The notes under the pieces: generated by a model
Databases searched by the model: none
What the model was told of the DNA's origin: nothing
The model's input: only the letters and a program-made list of their open reading frames with translations
NCBI GenBank assembly: GCA_008828725.1
Contig: MEHQ01000078.1
Span: 397,200-461,199 of the forward strand
DNA from: Saccharina japonica
Lineage: Eukaryota > Sar > Phaeophyceae > Laminariales > Laminariaceae
DNA length: 64,000 nt
Reading direction: 5' to 3'
Part shown: one piece after another, positions 23,354 to 56,200 of the stretch
Layout: every line of letters starts with the position of its first letter
How positions within the stretch are numbered: position 1 is the stretch's first letter
Translations under genes and position numbers: made by a program

Positions 23354-23829
23354 TTTTAAGCGAGGGGGCTCGTGTCCCTGTACACAAGCCGTCACGCACA
23401 AAAGTGCAGGCGCGTGAGGGCTTGTTAGCTGCATGGGTCGACATGATCATGCCAACAACGGGTGCCTGCTGGCGTGCTATTATTCATCTCAACCTTGCTT
23501 TTATGTGTGTGGAGTGAGGTGTGTGCAAGCTTCTTGGTTTACGGTACGCCCCGGGGCGAAACTCCAGGAATATTATCGCTTCTTTCCGAACAATTAAGTA
23601 ACTTTCTATAGGTTGGGTTGGCGTCGGTTGGCAACGACGCTGTAAAACACGCCTCTCACTGCGTGAGCTGACAACCAGGGTACCGTTTTTTTTTCCTGTT
23701 TTTGTTGGCGGTACCCATAGCTGGCGGTCTTGTTAGGTCAATTTGTGCGGGGTCGGATACCTCAACTCCGCACAAGGGAATGATCGTATCACGTAGTGTG
23801 TATATGGTAGGCACTCCAGAGGCAGATAC

Positions 23830-24112
23830 TATTATAGTAGATACCCATTGCTGTCTCTGTGAAGTGGCCACACCAGAAAATAAATTCAATTCATTGGAGG
23901 CTGTCGTCCATATCAAGTGCTGCCTCAGCAAGCGGTTATTAGCAGGATGCAGCTCACCCTCCATGCGACTCGCCCAATGCACCTCCGGCGCTTCGCGCTT
24001 GGTGCAAGCAATGCTGCCTGGTTGGTGAAAACCCAACCTGCTCCGTCCCGGCATTGTAGGGATGCGAGGGTCTATGGTCATACGACTACGCCGTGCACAA
24101 TCGTATGAGTAC
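23830..24112 (-). repeat. Family G1 dispersed repeat, reverse, next to a poly-C
   Basis: The reverse complement of the G1 consensus ends at a C-tract beginning near 24115, equal to the usual leading G-tract. The sequence beyond the usual 3' end (23700-23830) stays open on the minus strand (SASGVPTIYTLRDTIIPLCG), perhaps a relic of longer elements. Confidence 0.8.
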
Positions 24113-24650
24113 ACCCCCCCCCCCCCCCCCCCGCCGCTCCCCCCGGGGCGTATGTTAATGCCTTTTAACGCTCGGAAACTAATAGGAAGCGCCCCCCGGG
24201 GCGTTTGCCAGTATTGTTATGGTACTAGGCATCGGAAACTAACCTGCACCATTCCAAAGGGTTGAGCTTTGACTATGTACGATTACAGGGCAGCACACCG
24301 GATAAGAAACTGGAACGCTACGTACACCGGGCTGGATTTCTTATTCGAGAATGGATGCGTAGCGTTCTACACTAACTGCAGTATAAACGAATGCTGGATT
24401 TCTTGTTGTCCCGATTGTCCTGTAAATCTCAACCTGGCTTTCTTACACAGTGGGTATCCCGATTTAAGAGCGTACCCTATTTAAGAGCATTCGGGATTTA
24501 AGAGCGGTCAAATTGCATGTCGCGCATATACTAAAATGTATGTATTGCCCACTACAGACACGAGCAATGCACGTGTTTTGTGTTTTGGCTTGTCAGGGGG
24601 AGGTACTCGTATAAACCCACTAATGTAAGTATCGCTCGGTAACTACTGCT

Positions 24651-24683
24651 ACTGTTGCTGCTGCTGCTGCTGCTGCTGCTGTC
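24651..24683. repeat. CTG microsatellite
   Basis: Ten or so CTG units upstream of TPI-GAPDH. The minus-strand frame that runs through it (poly-Gln) was judged ambiguous. Confidence 0.9.
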
Positions 24684-25562
24684 GTTGCCCATGGCCAATG
24701 ACAGATGCTTGCTCGACATGAATTGCCGTAGAACTAAAAGCCGACACTGCTGTGGTACCAGTAACCAGCTCAGAGGCACCAATACCATTTACCGCTCCTA
24801 CTCGCGTGTTCTGCTGCTGTCTGCTACTGCTACGAGTTGTTCTGCTATCTTTCGTCGCATTGCGTACAAGTACCAAGTGACTTTGAAATGAATCATGGAC
24901 AGGCGAGCAGGCCACTCTCACCTTGTATCTGCAAGGTGTTGCCCGTGCCGGATGAGCAGGGCTTGGTGTATGCAATCTCGCTCTCCACGCACACGTGATC
25001 GGTGCTCGCGCAGCGAACAGGAGAGAGTACGCAGCAGCTCGAATTGTCATGTGGTGATGGGATGCGGGAGATTTGTGGGTTCTACACTGGGGGGTCGCGG
25101 AAGTACCATCCCCTGGTTCCTGCAAAGCAAGTAACGCCTGTCGGAAACCTTTCGTGTGAGCACCAACCCAGCACTTTCGTGCACTTTGCCTCATCGTTCT
25201 CGGTCGTCGTCCTAGGTGAGCCGCTCTACCCGCTTGTTTCCGTCTGCCGTTCCAGCATGTAGAGCACTCGAGTGATTGCCACCAGCGCGCAGCAGGAACC
25301 GAGTACTCTGGAAGGAAGCAGAGCAAGAGAGAGCTTTCTGAGTTTGTTTCGTCGTCGTCATCGATTCATCCTTCGTGCGTCCTGGTCCCAGATGCAACGA
25401 GAGCTGTTGTACGTGCTTGCAGAAGCAAGCTCGGCTTTGAACAGACCGCAACGACTTCTCGCGCTGCCTGCTCATCCTCTGCATCCACAACACCCCTTCC
25501 TCTGACCTCTCTTGCACGCCCCACCACCACCGTCGCTGTGTTTTTTCCAGTCCAGTTTAGCC

Positions 25563-46064
<20,502 letters not shown>

Positions 46065-46265
46065 GCTATTAAGCTATCATCCCCAAACCTACCCTGCATA
46101 ATGGCCAAGCTGCAAGCTAAGCTAAGCTAAGACGAAGCCAAACTACGCCGCATCTCAGCTGCAAGTTAATCTAAAGTGCAAGCCAAGCTAAGCTGAGCAA
46201 ACTACTGTAAGCTATTTATCGCTAGGCTGCAAGCTAAGCTTAAAGCTAGGCTATAAGCCGTGTTG
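46065..46265 (+). other. 3' flank of TPI-GAPDH: GCTAAGCTA-rich stretch
   Basis: Repeated AAGCTAAGCTAAG and CAAGCTAAGC units directly after the stop codon, probably 3' UTR. No AATAAA signal stands out. Confidence 0.5.
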
Positions 46266-47724
46266 TAGCTCGAGGCGGGGATTGGCTTGTCCGTCCGCAA
46301 ACCGCTCGAGAGAGATACGGGGTTTCCATGCGGGTATGTTGGCTGTCAGGGATGGGGTGTGAAGCATACTTTTATCTTGACTACGGGAAAGGGCGGGGGG
46401 GGGGGGAGGTTGGGGGGTGTGCAACTTTTTTTCTTGCAGCGTCTGCGGCGTTCTCGCCCTATCGGGACAAGGATTACCCAGGTAGCATTGTTCGGCCATT
46501 TTTTAACCCGCCATGACAGGGTGTATTGTAACCGGTTGGGGGTGGGGGGTATGCCTTCCAGGTCCGTAGCAACGAAGAGAGGGGAGCGGGGTTGGTTACG
46601 GATAAAATAAGCATGTGCTTAAATCGACCGGCTCTTTCGGGCGTTTTTTTCGTCAAGTGGTTTTTGTCTTTGGGCGTGTCAAGAAGGACGATTTTGTGCA
46701 TGTTTCTGAAAATTGTTGAGAGGAGACGGACGGACGTGAGCGATACAAAAAAACGCCTTTTGTATAACCTTAAAAACCTGGGTACAAAGAGGATAATAAT
46801 GAAGAGCTCTACAGGAGCGCGTGAGTGCGCTAATGGTGTAGTGGCGTGTATCTCGGGTTTGCTGCACAACCAAAGCAGCAGTCCCGAACACTATGTGCCT
46901 CGAGTACATAAGATTTAGTCTTAAGCGCTTTATTTAGAGACACAATTTTGGGTTCGATACGCCCTGGCTTTTATCCCTTTTCTTGGAATTGTTTCTAAGG
47001 ACAAAGTTACTTGGAATTAGAGTGCAGACGCCCCAAAAAGAGGCGTTCTCCGTGGAATTTTGTTCGACAGCTTTTGTGCCAAGCCTGTATATGCTAATTC
47101 TCGGGCTGCGGTGGTTTTGGTTTTTTGTTTTTCCCTCCAGGCGTGTTATGAAATATGCCGGTGTCAGGCTAAAAACTATTAAAAGGTCGCATCGATCGCG
47201 GCGAATCCTGTTTTTTTTTCTTCTTTTCTCAGTGTAGCGGAACGTTCCGGGTAGTCAAGCTTCAAGAAGAAGACGTGGTTAATGCAGTATGACTCGGAGA
47301 TGGGACGCTCACTGCCGTACCACATGGCCCTAGGGAGGGCATTAGACCGTAGACCTTGAACCCAGTTTTGACCAATGGTTTTTTGAGCATCGACAAAATG
47401 GTTTTAACATATAATTTTATCGCCAACCGACCGCCCCTCGAAAATTTCTCGGAAGTTTATGGTGTATTGAGGAGTTATTCAGTATGACCTATCGATCATT
47501 CTCCCGAATTTCAACCATGTACGAGTACGTACCCCCTGGAAAAATTCTGGGAATTTTCTGGCGTACTGAGGAGTTACCATTATGCCGAATACCTGGTAGC
47601 CCTTATACCAACCAACCCTACCTCCCCCCGGCCGGCTGGGGAAATTATCGAAAATGGAAATGAGATGCAATGAGGAGCAGAAGTCAGTGTGGACTATCAA
47701 CATATATCTGAACCAGCCAGCGTC
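46266..47724. other. Intergenic, no gene recognised
   Basis: Only an F1-like piece (46980-47030) and G-rich stretches (46397-46440) are seen. Open frames of 107-131 codons near 46290-46920 lack any family signal or splice partners. Confidence 0.5.
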
Positions 47725-47945
47725 CCCGGTGGAATGACAGGTGAATCTCGTCCCTGTTAGAGCCAAGGTCGTGGGTTCGAGCCCCCCCGAGTGCATGCTC
47801 GTAGGGACTTCTTCTCGCAAACATATATCTTGACGTAGCGAAAAGCGTGAAAGCGTGAGTTAGCAAAATTCGATGAAAATCGACGAGCGTTGGGAATGCT
47901 GAACCCTCTGCGCGATACAAATCAAGGCACGGACAAAAAAAAAGA
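47725..47945 (+). repeat. SINE 5' part with tRNA-like head
   Basis: A tRNA-like head with B box GTGGGTTCGAGCCCCCC, then GTGCATGCTCGTAGGGAC, AAAGCGTGAGTTAGC, CGACGAGCGTTGGGAATGC and an early A-rich end. Truncated relative to the 4425 copy. Confidence 0.75.
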
Positions 47946-48217
47946 AGAAAAACATGTATGGCGAAGTTGGGCTAATACGTTGTCTACAGCGAATACTACT
48001 GACCGTACGACCGTGTTGGAGTAGGAGACGGATAGAGGCGTGGCGTCTAGAGCCCACTGACTGCACTCGTTTTGTTAACGGTTAGACGCCTGGTACGACA
48101 TTAGACTAGCCCTTCACCTCATCCAAAATAAATATTTTGTTTAGAAAAATTGATGTGCAACACGCTAAACAACCCCAAACAACCTGCAGTAGGTATATCA
48201 CGAACAATATAGTAAAA

Positions 48218-48448
48218 CACGGAATTCGATGATGCGAGAGTCGACGAGGGAAGAAAGGGCTGAATGGAGTCGTCTCGCGATAAAAATGCATAGTACGAAC
48301 CGTATAAGCAATTTCGCTAGTGGGGGAGGAGGGAGAGAAGAGCCTACTTTGTGACCCCGGTTCTAAGTTACGACTATTAATGGGAAGGAGAGCTAAAATA
48401 AGGGCGAATATAATAAATGGGATGGAAAAAACAACAAAAACAACAAGG
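48218..48448 (+). repeat. SINE body and tail
   Basis: Begins AATTCGATGATGCGAGAG and continues through CTACTTTGTGACCCCGG to GGGATGGAAAAAACAAC. It shares the ATTAAT insertion after GTTACGACT with the 4425 copy. Confidence 0.75.
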
Positions 48449-49446
48449 TACGAGTCTTGGCGCCTACAATAGAATACAATCCCTGTTGGTGCTCTGATTT
48501 GAACATCGAATTAAAACTATATTCCCAGAATCAGAGTGGCAACACGGTATCAAATATCTCGATTATCGCTCCATAGCATCCGTCATTACTGTTGACATGA
48601 CATCCACGTTTTGGCGTTACAGCGACATAACACTCTGGACGCAAATAAATGTAAGTAAACGCCAAAACGATCCGTCCTTTGCCGCCCAGAGCGGTCGTGA
48701 CGACGGCGAGGGGGGGAGGGGGGTGTACCGATGCCGTGCACGGCCGTGGGGGTCTACTCATGTCGTGCATGACCGTAGCCGTATGACGGGGGGATAACGA
48801 GGACATATTCCGAGACCGTGGGTTTCAGCCGAGGACCAACGCCCAAACGGGTAGGGTGGATCGTAAATGATCCGAGTCTGGCGGGAAGGCTTCTTGGCCT
48901 GGGTTTTTGTTAGTGGATGAGCTGCGGCAAGTTCCACACTACCCGGAGAGTTTACTCTTCGGGTGGCTATCCCCACCGCACCGGGCCCCTTCGGGGGTCA
49001 GGTCGGGTCAACATGCTCAAGTTCCCGAAGGTCGTAGACAGCAAGGGCTGATACTTCCGAGGGGGCATGGAGTGAATTGACACACGACACGAAGTGCACG
49101 AAGTGAGACGTGGAAGTGTGGAGGGCGTAAGCTTTATTTTGACCCATCCGCCGGAGGATAAAAAAAAAAAAAAAAAAAAGTGGGTTTCAGCACGAGGCGT
49201 TATAACCCCCTTTTATATTACAGTCGCGTTTTTGTGGACAAACTGCCTGCTGGATTACGTCTGTCTGCTGTATTGGCAGTATATGCAAGGGTTTTTACGG
49301 CGGGATGATGTCGCCCTCTCCCGTACGCCGGTGTTTTTTACTCTTGCTATATATACGATAGTTTGTGTTTTGTGTGCAAGGTGTTCTTGATTAAGTGTGT
49401 ATGTTTTTTTTTGTGTCGAATCCACTGTTAGCGTCGTCCGTCTGTT
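48449..49446. other. Intergenic stretch with an unexplained GC-rich block
   Basis: Contains a G1 fragment (48747-48790). A GC-rich block (48800-49070; GGTCAGGTCGGGTCAACATG, CGGGCCCCTTCGGGGG) is unlike its surroundings and may be a transposon end. An A-run of 19 is at about 49161. Confidence 0.4.
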
Positions 49447-49458
49447 CTACTGCTACTG

Positions 49459-49489
<31 letters not shown>

Positions 49490-50211
49490 CCGGCATCGAC
49501 CGCTGGTCCTCCCTTCAAGAAACTCCCCGTCGCTGTGGTCTCCCGGCTCAACAAGCTCAACCCCGACCAGGTTTCGCTACCGTCGTCGCTACCATCGCTC
49601 ATAGCGTTCCCGGTGGTCAAGCTTCCCTGCCTGGACCCATCCCCACCCCTACGCCCATCCCCAACGACAACGCCAACACCGATACCAACACCAACCCCAT
49701 CCCCACTCGCACCCCCACCACCAGGCCTCCCTTCTCCAGTATTAGCGGTGTCTGCTAACGCCACCGAACCCACCCCGCTTTCACCAGTACCACCACCACC
49801 ACCAACACCACCAACACCAACACCACCACCACCAACAACACAACCAACACCACCACCACCACCACCACTACCACCGCCACGATCTCCCTCTGAAGCTGTC
49901 GTCCTTGATCTGGAGGAGACTCTACCGCTGCTGTTGCTGCTGCTCTTGCCTCCGTTTCGCTTCGTCCCCGCCCCTTTCTTGTTGGTGCGCTTGAGGTTGG
50001 CCTTGTGGAAGCCTTGGCGGAGCGAGGCCGGCACCTTGATGGAGTTCTGCGCGAGGAAGGCGTTGTAGTCTTCGGGTGTCTGTCGAACGAAGCTCAGGCA
50101 GGCCAAGACCATCTTCTGGGCCGCCTTGCTCCGGTGGTCCTCTTTGCGGAATGAAGCGCTGACCAGCGACCAGAAGAGGTTCGGCGTTACCGTGTACCCG
50201 CTCACGAGAAC
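49459..50211 (-). CDS. Terminal exon of the unknown gene (250 codons plus stop)
   Basis: The acceptor CATGCAG lies directly before the first codon at 50211. The first 85 or so residues look globular and helical (PNLFWSLVSASF, KMVLACLSFVRQ, PEDYNAFLAQNSIK). They are followed by a basic NKKGAGTKRN stretch, a Ser/Arg stretch, a Gly/Val-rich region and a terminal poly-Gln coded by pure CAG. The Gly-rich part is an ACC-type microsatellite on the plus strand and may vary in length. Confidence 0.6.
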
Positions 50212-53200
50212 CTGCATGCATGTGCCACGTTTTTATAAAATATACAAAATGCGTCAGCTGTGAGTACTACCGATTGAACGGTTGATTCTCAACTTTGTTG
50301 ACTTTGCATGCTGTGTGATACGTTAGACACGCTCATTGGGCGCGTTTGTTCTATGTTTTATTTTACAGTATGATGTTTGTGAGTTAAATCTACGATATAG
50401 TAGTTGATACTCAGCTTTGCATTTGTTTATGTCAAATGAAATAAAAATTAAGGTGCAATCAGGTGCAATAGTACCTGTGGTAGCCTTTTATGACTCGGCC
50501 CAGCTTCGGCGTAAGCTTCGGCACTACCGTTAAAAAAATGGCCCAGGCATGGGTTTGGGTTGGGCAGTCGTTTTTAGGACATGTCCCAGGTTCGGGCTAA
50601 GGTTCGGCAGCAGCAGCAGCAGTGTCTACGACCTGGCCCACAGCTTCGGTTTAAGGTTCGGCAGTCCTGTTGAAAATTTGGCCCTGCTTCGGTTTAAGGC
50701 AAGGCAATCCTGTTGAAAATTTGGCCCTGCTTCGGTTTGAGGTCCGGCAGTAGCACCGTTTAAAAATTGTCCCAGCCTCACCGTGTAAGGTTCGGCGGCA
50801 GTGGTGTTTACGACGTAGGCCAGCTTCTGTTTAAGGTTCGGCAGCAGTAGTAGTGTTTACGACTCGGTCCAGCTTCTGTTTAAGGGGCGGCCCTTCAGCA
50901 ATGTTTACGGTTCGGTCCAGATTCGGTTTACGGTTCGACGGTACTGCTTAATAATTAGCCTAGCCTCGCAGTCTAAGGTTCGACAGATTTAGCTTTTAGT
51001 ATCTACTACGAGGCCTAGCTCGGGTTTAAGATTCGGCGGCAGTAGTAGAATTGACGACGTGCCCCAGCTTCGGTTTAAAGTTTCGGCAGAAGTGTTTACG
51101 ACTTGGCCCCCAGCTTCGACAAATCGATTGATAGTCCACACTAACTCCTCACGTATATCCTAGAAGATTCCGAGAAATGTTCCGAGAAACGTTCCGAGGT
51201 TAGAACGAGACCACTTTAACCCCTTAACCCTTTTAGAACTGCAGTCCCGTTATGGGGACAAACCACTCTAATTCTAAGTAATTTGTCCCCAAAACAGGAC
51301 TGCAGTTCTAAAAGGGCCCCCACGTATTTGGGGACAAACTACTTGGAATTAGTGTGGGATGGTGTTTTTAGTTCTGAATGGGTTAATCCCTCAGCTTCGG
51401 CATTATTAGCTTCATGCCGTGAAAAAAGTAAAAAACAAATGACGTACATATTATTCGTAGCCCGGTTGAGTTTCAGAGAGAGTTTTATGTCATTTTTACA
51501 AGGTTAAGCTTCAGCATCAATCTTACGTTGTTAAAAGAAAACAAAATTACTCCTTGACTTATTTCAAACGAAAAGTAAGTTACAGCTAAAAATATTATAT
51601 GGCAGGGTGTCAAGTGCAGGGCTAAGGTTCGGCACCAACGCCATGTTGAAAAAAAGGGCATTAGCCAAAAACAGGTACACCTACGCACTTTGAGCCATTT
51701 ATAGGTACACTGCGTAATGTACTCCGGAAAAGGCTTCCTGGTCCGCCTAATATTGGGCCTTCGCTCCATTGTACCTACAAATGACTCAAAGTGTGTACGT
51801 AGGTGCACCTATTCTCGGCTACTCGATTTACGTGTCACCTATTTTTGGCTTCAAGTGTACCTATGAATGGCTCGAACGATCACTTTGTGGCAACTGAAAT
51901 ATAGACGGACGGCCACACCAGATGCTGGGGCTGTCAACCAGCCGACCGTACCTGTCAACCAGCTGACCATCCTACTACCGGAGGCCCGCGGTCACATTTA
52001 TGATATTAGTCGTTTGGGCCACATGCCTTTAATGGGTGTGATCGCGGTGCGGAGAAAAACATGACGAGTGTTTCCATGCCATTATGCTGAAAGTACAACA
52101 CAGATACTGTAGTGCAGTACTCGTACATAGTAGATGCAAATTCGGTATGAATACACGTGTAGAGTATTAGCATACGGTTAAGGGGGTCCAAGTTACACAA
52201 CCGTTGGCGCGGTCCGGAACAACATTCCATAGCAAACGTGGGTAAAGATAATGTACGGGTAAGTCAGCTGGTTGACAGATACGGTCGGCTGGTTGACAGT
52301 CACGGCATTGGCGGGTGGCAAACATAACAATGATACGACGTATAACATTTACATTAAGAACAATTTATATTTATATTGAACAATTCGTTGGATTTCTAGC
52401 TGTTGGATCCATACATACGAGTGGCTGTTGGATTTCTAGCTCTTGGATTCATAATACGAGTAGCTGTTGGAGTTCTAGCTGTTGGATTCATACATAGCTG
52501 TTGGATTTATAGTTGTTGGAATTATGGCTGTTAGATTTCGCGCACCTTGTACAAGGCCGCAGCAAGCTTTGTCACGCACGCCGGCATGCCACCCCTCTCT
52601 TTGTGCCGCACAGCCACAAGTATCCGCTTCTTCATCGACGGGAACCAGGTGCCTTGCAGACTCCTGGCTTCGTCCGCCCGCCGCTTCGCTTGAACCTACA
52701 GTAGCGGTTACACGCATTTCGGTTACATAACGGTTACGTTACCGTTACATTGCAGTTACCATAACTACATTTCGGGGGGACAACCTAATTGGACTACTGT
52801 TAATTGGTGTGGGATGTTTTTTGTTCAGTGGTAAACTATCTACGAACAAGAAAAGGTCAAAACCGCAAACTCATACCACTCTGCCCGGAAATATGCTCAT
52901 ACGTAGTTCGGTTACGTTACGTTACGGTTACGTTACCGTTACATTACAGTTACCATACCCACGTTTTTTGGGGGGACAAACTAGTTGGACTACTGTAAAT
53001 TGGTGTGGGGTGTTTTTTGTCAGTAGTAAACGGGCAAACAAGAAAATTCAAAGCCACAAACTCATACCACTCTGCCTGGAAATATGCTCATATTATACGT
53101 ATGTCGGTTACATTACGGTTACGTTACCGTTACATTGCATTTACCATACCCGCGTTTTTGGGGGGACAAACTAGTTCAACCACTATACATTGGTGCGGGA

Positions 53201-56200
53201 TGTTTTTTCAGTTGTAAACGGTCTACGAACAAGACAAATCAAAGCCGCAAACTCACATCACTCTGCCCGGAAATATGCTCATACGTACTTCGGTTACATT
53301 ACGGTTACATTACCGTTACATTACAGTTGCCATACCCACGTTTTGGGGGGACAAACTACTGTAGTTCAACTACTATGAATGGGCGTGGAATGGTTTTTCA
53401 GTAGTAAACGATCTACGAACAAGAAACATCAAAGCCGCAAACTCATACTAAGTATACCCTTCTGCCCGGAAATATGCGCCTCGGTTAATATTCACATTGT
53501 ACCCCGAACCGGGGTGATGTACGCCGCCAGAAGCTGTTCTTTTTTAAATTCCGTTTTTAACTCTTATGTACATACCTGGCGACGCATGACCTTCGGCACG
53601 CTTTCGGAAAACCTCTTTCCCGTTCCGGCCGAGGCGATCTGTTTCATAAAAAGCCGTTGAGGTAGCCGTTGAGATAACCGTTGCGATAGCCGTTGATGTA
53701 TCCGTTGATGTATCCGTTGATGTATCCGTTGATATAGCCGTTGACAAAAAAGCGACAGCAGCGTGAAGAGAGGAGGGTACTAGAGCCGGTGAGATACCCC
53801 GCGGCTGCCAAACCGTTGCAGTCTCTATAGGCTAAAATTATTGGCCTATATGCACCTGCTCGATCTCACGGCTGATGTTTTTTTTTTAATCTGTTATGAT
53901 AATACCTCTCCGCCATTGGAACTCCTTCTCAGACACAAACTTCCCCGATCAATCCGAATTTGCTAAAACTTCATACCGATTCCGAGCTTGATGTTGGCTC
54001 GTGCGCTCGTAACCACTATTGTTGACACTGTATTTTGCATCGCCAACCATGTGCAGCATGACCTTTTACTTCGATTATCCAGAAACATCCCCGAAGAAGA
54101 AGCAGAAGGAGAAGATCAAAGGGAAAGAAACAAGGACCACAGCAGTAGCCTATCGGACAGTAGACTATTGGACTACAATAGCTTTGACGTCGATCTACTC
54201 CACCTGCTTCACCCTCCTGTCGCATGCTCGTCATCATCAGTATTACTAGACGTATGGCATGTTTCCCCATCCTCAACAATATGCAGCATGAGCTTCAACA
54301 CCTACCACTCAAAAACATCCCCCACCCAGTCGTATTGTTATTACGGTACACATTTTCCTGTGACACCGTTCAACTCAAATCCCCTCTTATGTTCGTTCGG
54401 ACTTTGAGCTGGTTTTGTACCGTTAACTGGCGTAACAACCACCGGTGTACCGTTTTTTGGCGATTTTGGCGGGTCATAGCCCTGACCAGCTGGAAAAAAA
54501 GGAAATGAAACGCCCGAACTAATAACTAACAAGGATCAATTTCTTGCGTGGTTTTTCATATAATATCATAGTCTAGTGGTGTAGATTTACCTTGACAGCG
54601 TCCATCACCCTCTTCATGTAGTGCATGTCCATGTGGGTCTATCACCCCCCCCCCCCCCCCCCCCCCCGACCCCCCCCCCATCATTGAGTACACCGCCCCC
54701 CCCCCCCCCCCCGCCCCTACTTATGTTGGCCTACTTACACGCCCCCGTAGCTAGTTATGGCCTACAGTAGATAGTAAATATACTACCTGATACCACTCTG
54801 GTGAACGGTAAATGGTAGGCTAAACGGGAAACTGTACGGTACACGGTACGGCAAACGGTACACGCCGCAGTAAACTGTACCTGGTATGTACAGTTAGCGG
54901 TAACCGAGGCATGCTTGTAACCCCCCCCCCCCCCCCCCGGCCCCTATCCCTTCTGGCCTACTTATAAAGTATGGTGTCACTACGGGTTTCTATCACCTTA
55001 ACGGCGTCCATCATCCTCCTCATGTCCGTGTCCCAGTCGAAATCTCTCCGTTGCATGGTCTCCGCCAGGACGTTGTCGAGGGCCGTCTGCCGCAGCACGT
55101 ATGCCTTCACGGCTGCCTTCAATTCCTTCTTCACCTGACATACACATGCAAATGCAATGGGAGGATAAATTGTTAACACGCAAATGCAATGGGAGGATAA
55201 ATTGCTAACATGCAAATGCAATGGGAGGATAAATTGCTGACATGCAAATACAATGGGAGGATAAATTGTTAACGCGCAAATGCAATGGGAGGATGAATGG
55301 CTAACATGCAAAGGCAATGGGAGGATACATTGCTAACAGGCAAATGCAATGGGAGGATACATTGGTATTTTTCTACTGTACGAGTACCGTTATATTGTTT
55401 TGTTTACTTTATGATATTATTTGATTGCTTTCGTCGGTGTGTTTGTAAATTTCTAAGGCACTTTGTTGTTCTTCCTATCTATGTAGTTGGCTACGACAGA
55501 CGTACGTACGACTTCACGGTTGCTTTTAACTCGGTTTTTCTCTGACAATACTCATCACACCTTGGAAAGATCTGATAGATCATATAGATCATTCCCACCT
55601 GACGATCTAGATCTTTCAGGGAATATATGGTCCTCATCTGTATGATCTGTATGATCTATAGCGCATGTTGCCATGCAGGAGCCGTAATAATCATTTTTTA
55701 CTTAATGATCTAGAGATTTCAGAGAATACGGATTCCTGATCTGTATGATCTGTATGATCTACAGCACATGTTTCCTGGGTTGGATCTGTACTACACAGAT
55801 TCTGCACAACCTATCACAACGGCAGGTGAGGAACTAGATGATCTAGATGATCTATCTGTAGCTACATAGATAGATATATTTATATCATGATTCGTTCGAG
55901 GTGTGAAATATTTACAGCGTTAGAGAACGGTGGCATATTTCTGCAGTGCTGTAGACTGTAGACTGTAGACCGTAGAGCGTTTCGGGATTCTCCCTGATAT
56001 GCAAACCGTTACAGCTGTGACTCGGGAGTATTTCTTCACGACTGATGACTAATCGGTAGGTGCCGCTAGCCAACTATCTGGGTTTAATCGGCAAGCCGGC
56101 TCGCGAAGACCGGCTGAGGGCCAGCCGACTTGACCGACTTACGTCAGGCGAGCGAAGTCAGCAATATAGCGATGTTCGGCCAAGGCGGCCCCGCCCCAAA

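Noticed and set aside
24649..25326. 225-codon minus-strand frame ending in poly-Gln upstream of TPI-GAPDH
   Set aside because: Three frames look equally coding-like between 24.93 and 25.13 kb and the plus strand is open as well. A donor-like GTGAGA interrupts the frame and no upstream exon fits, so no model could be chosen.
46592..46918. 108-codon plus-strand frame after TPI-GAPDH
   Set aside because: No domain signal, no exon-like GC bias, and a comparable frame lies on the opposite strand.
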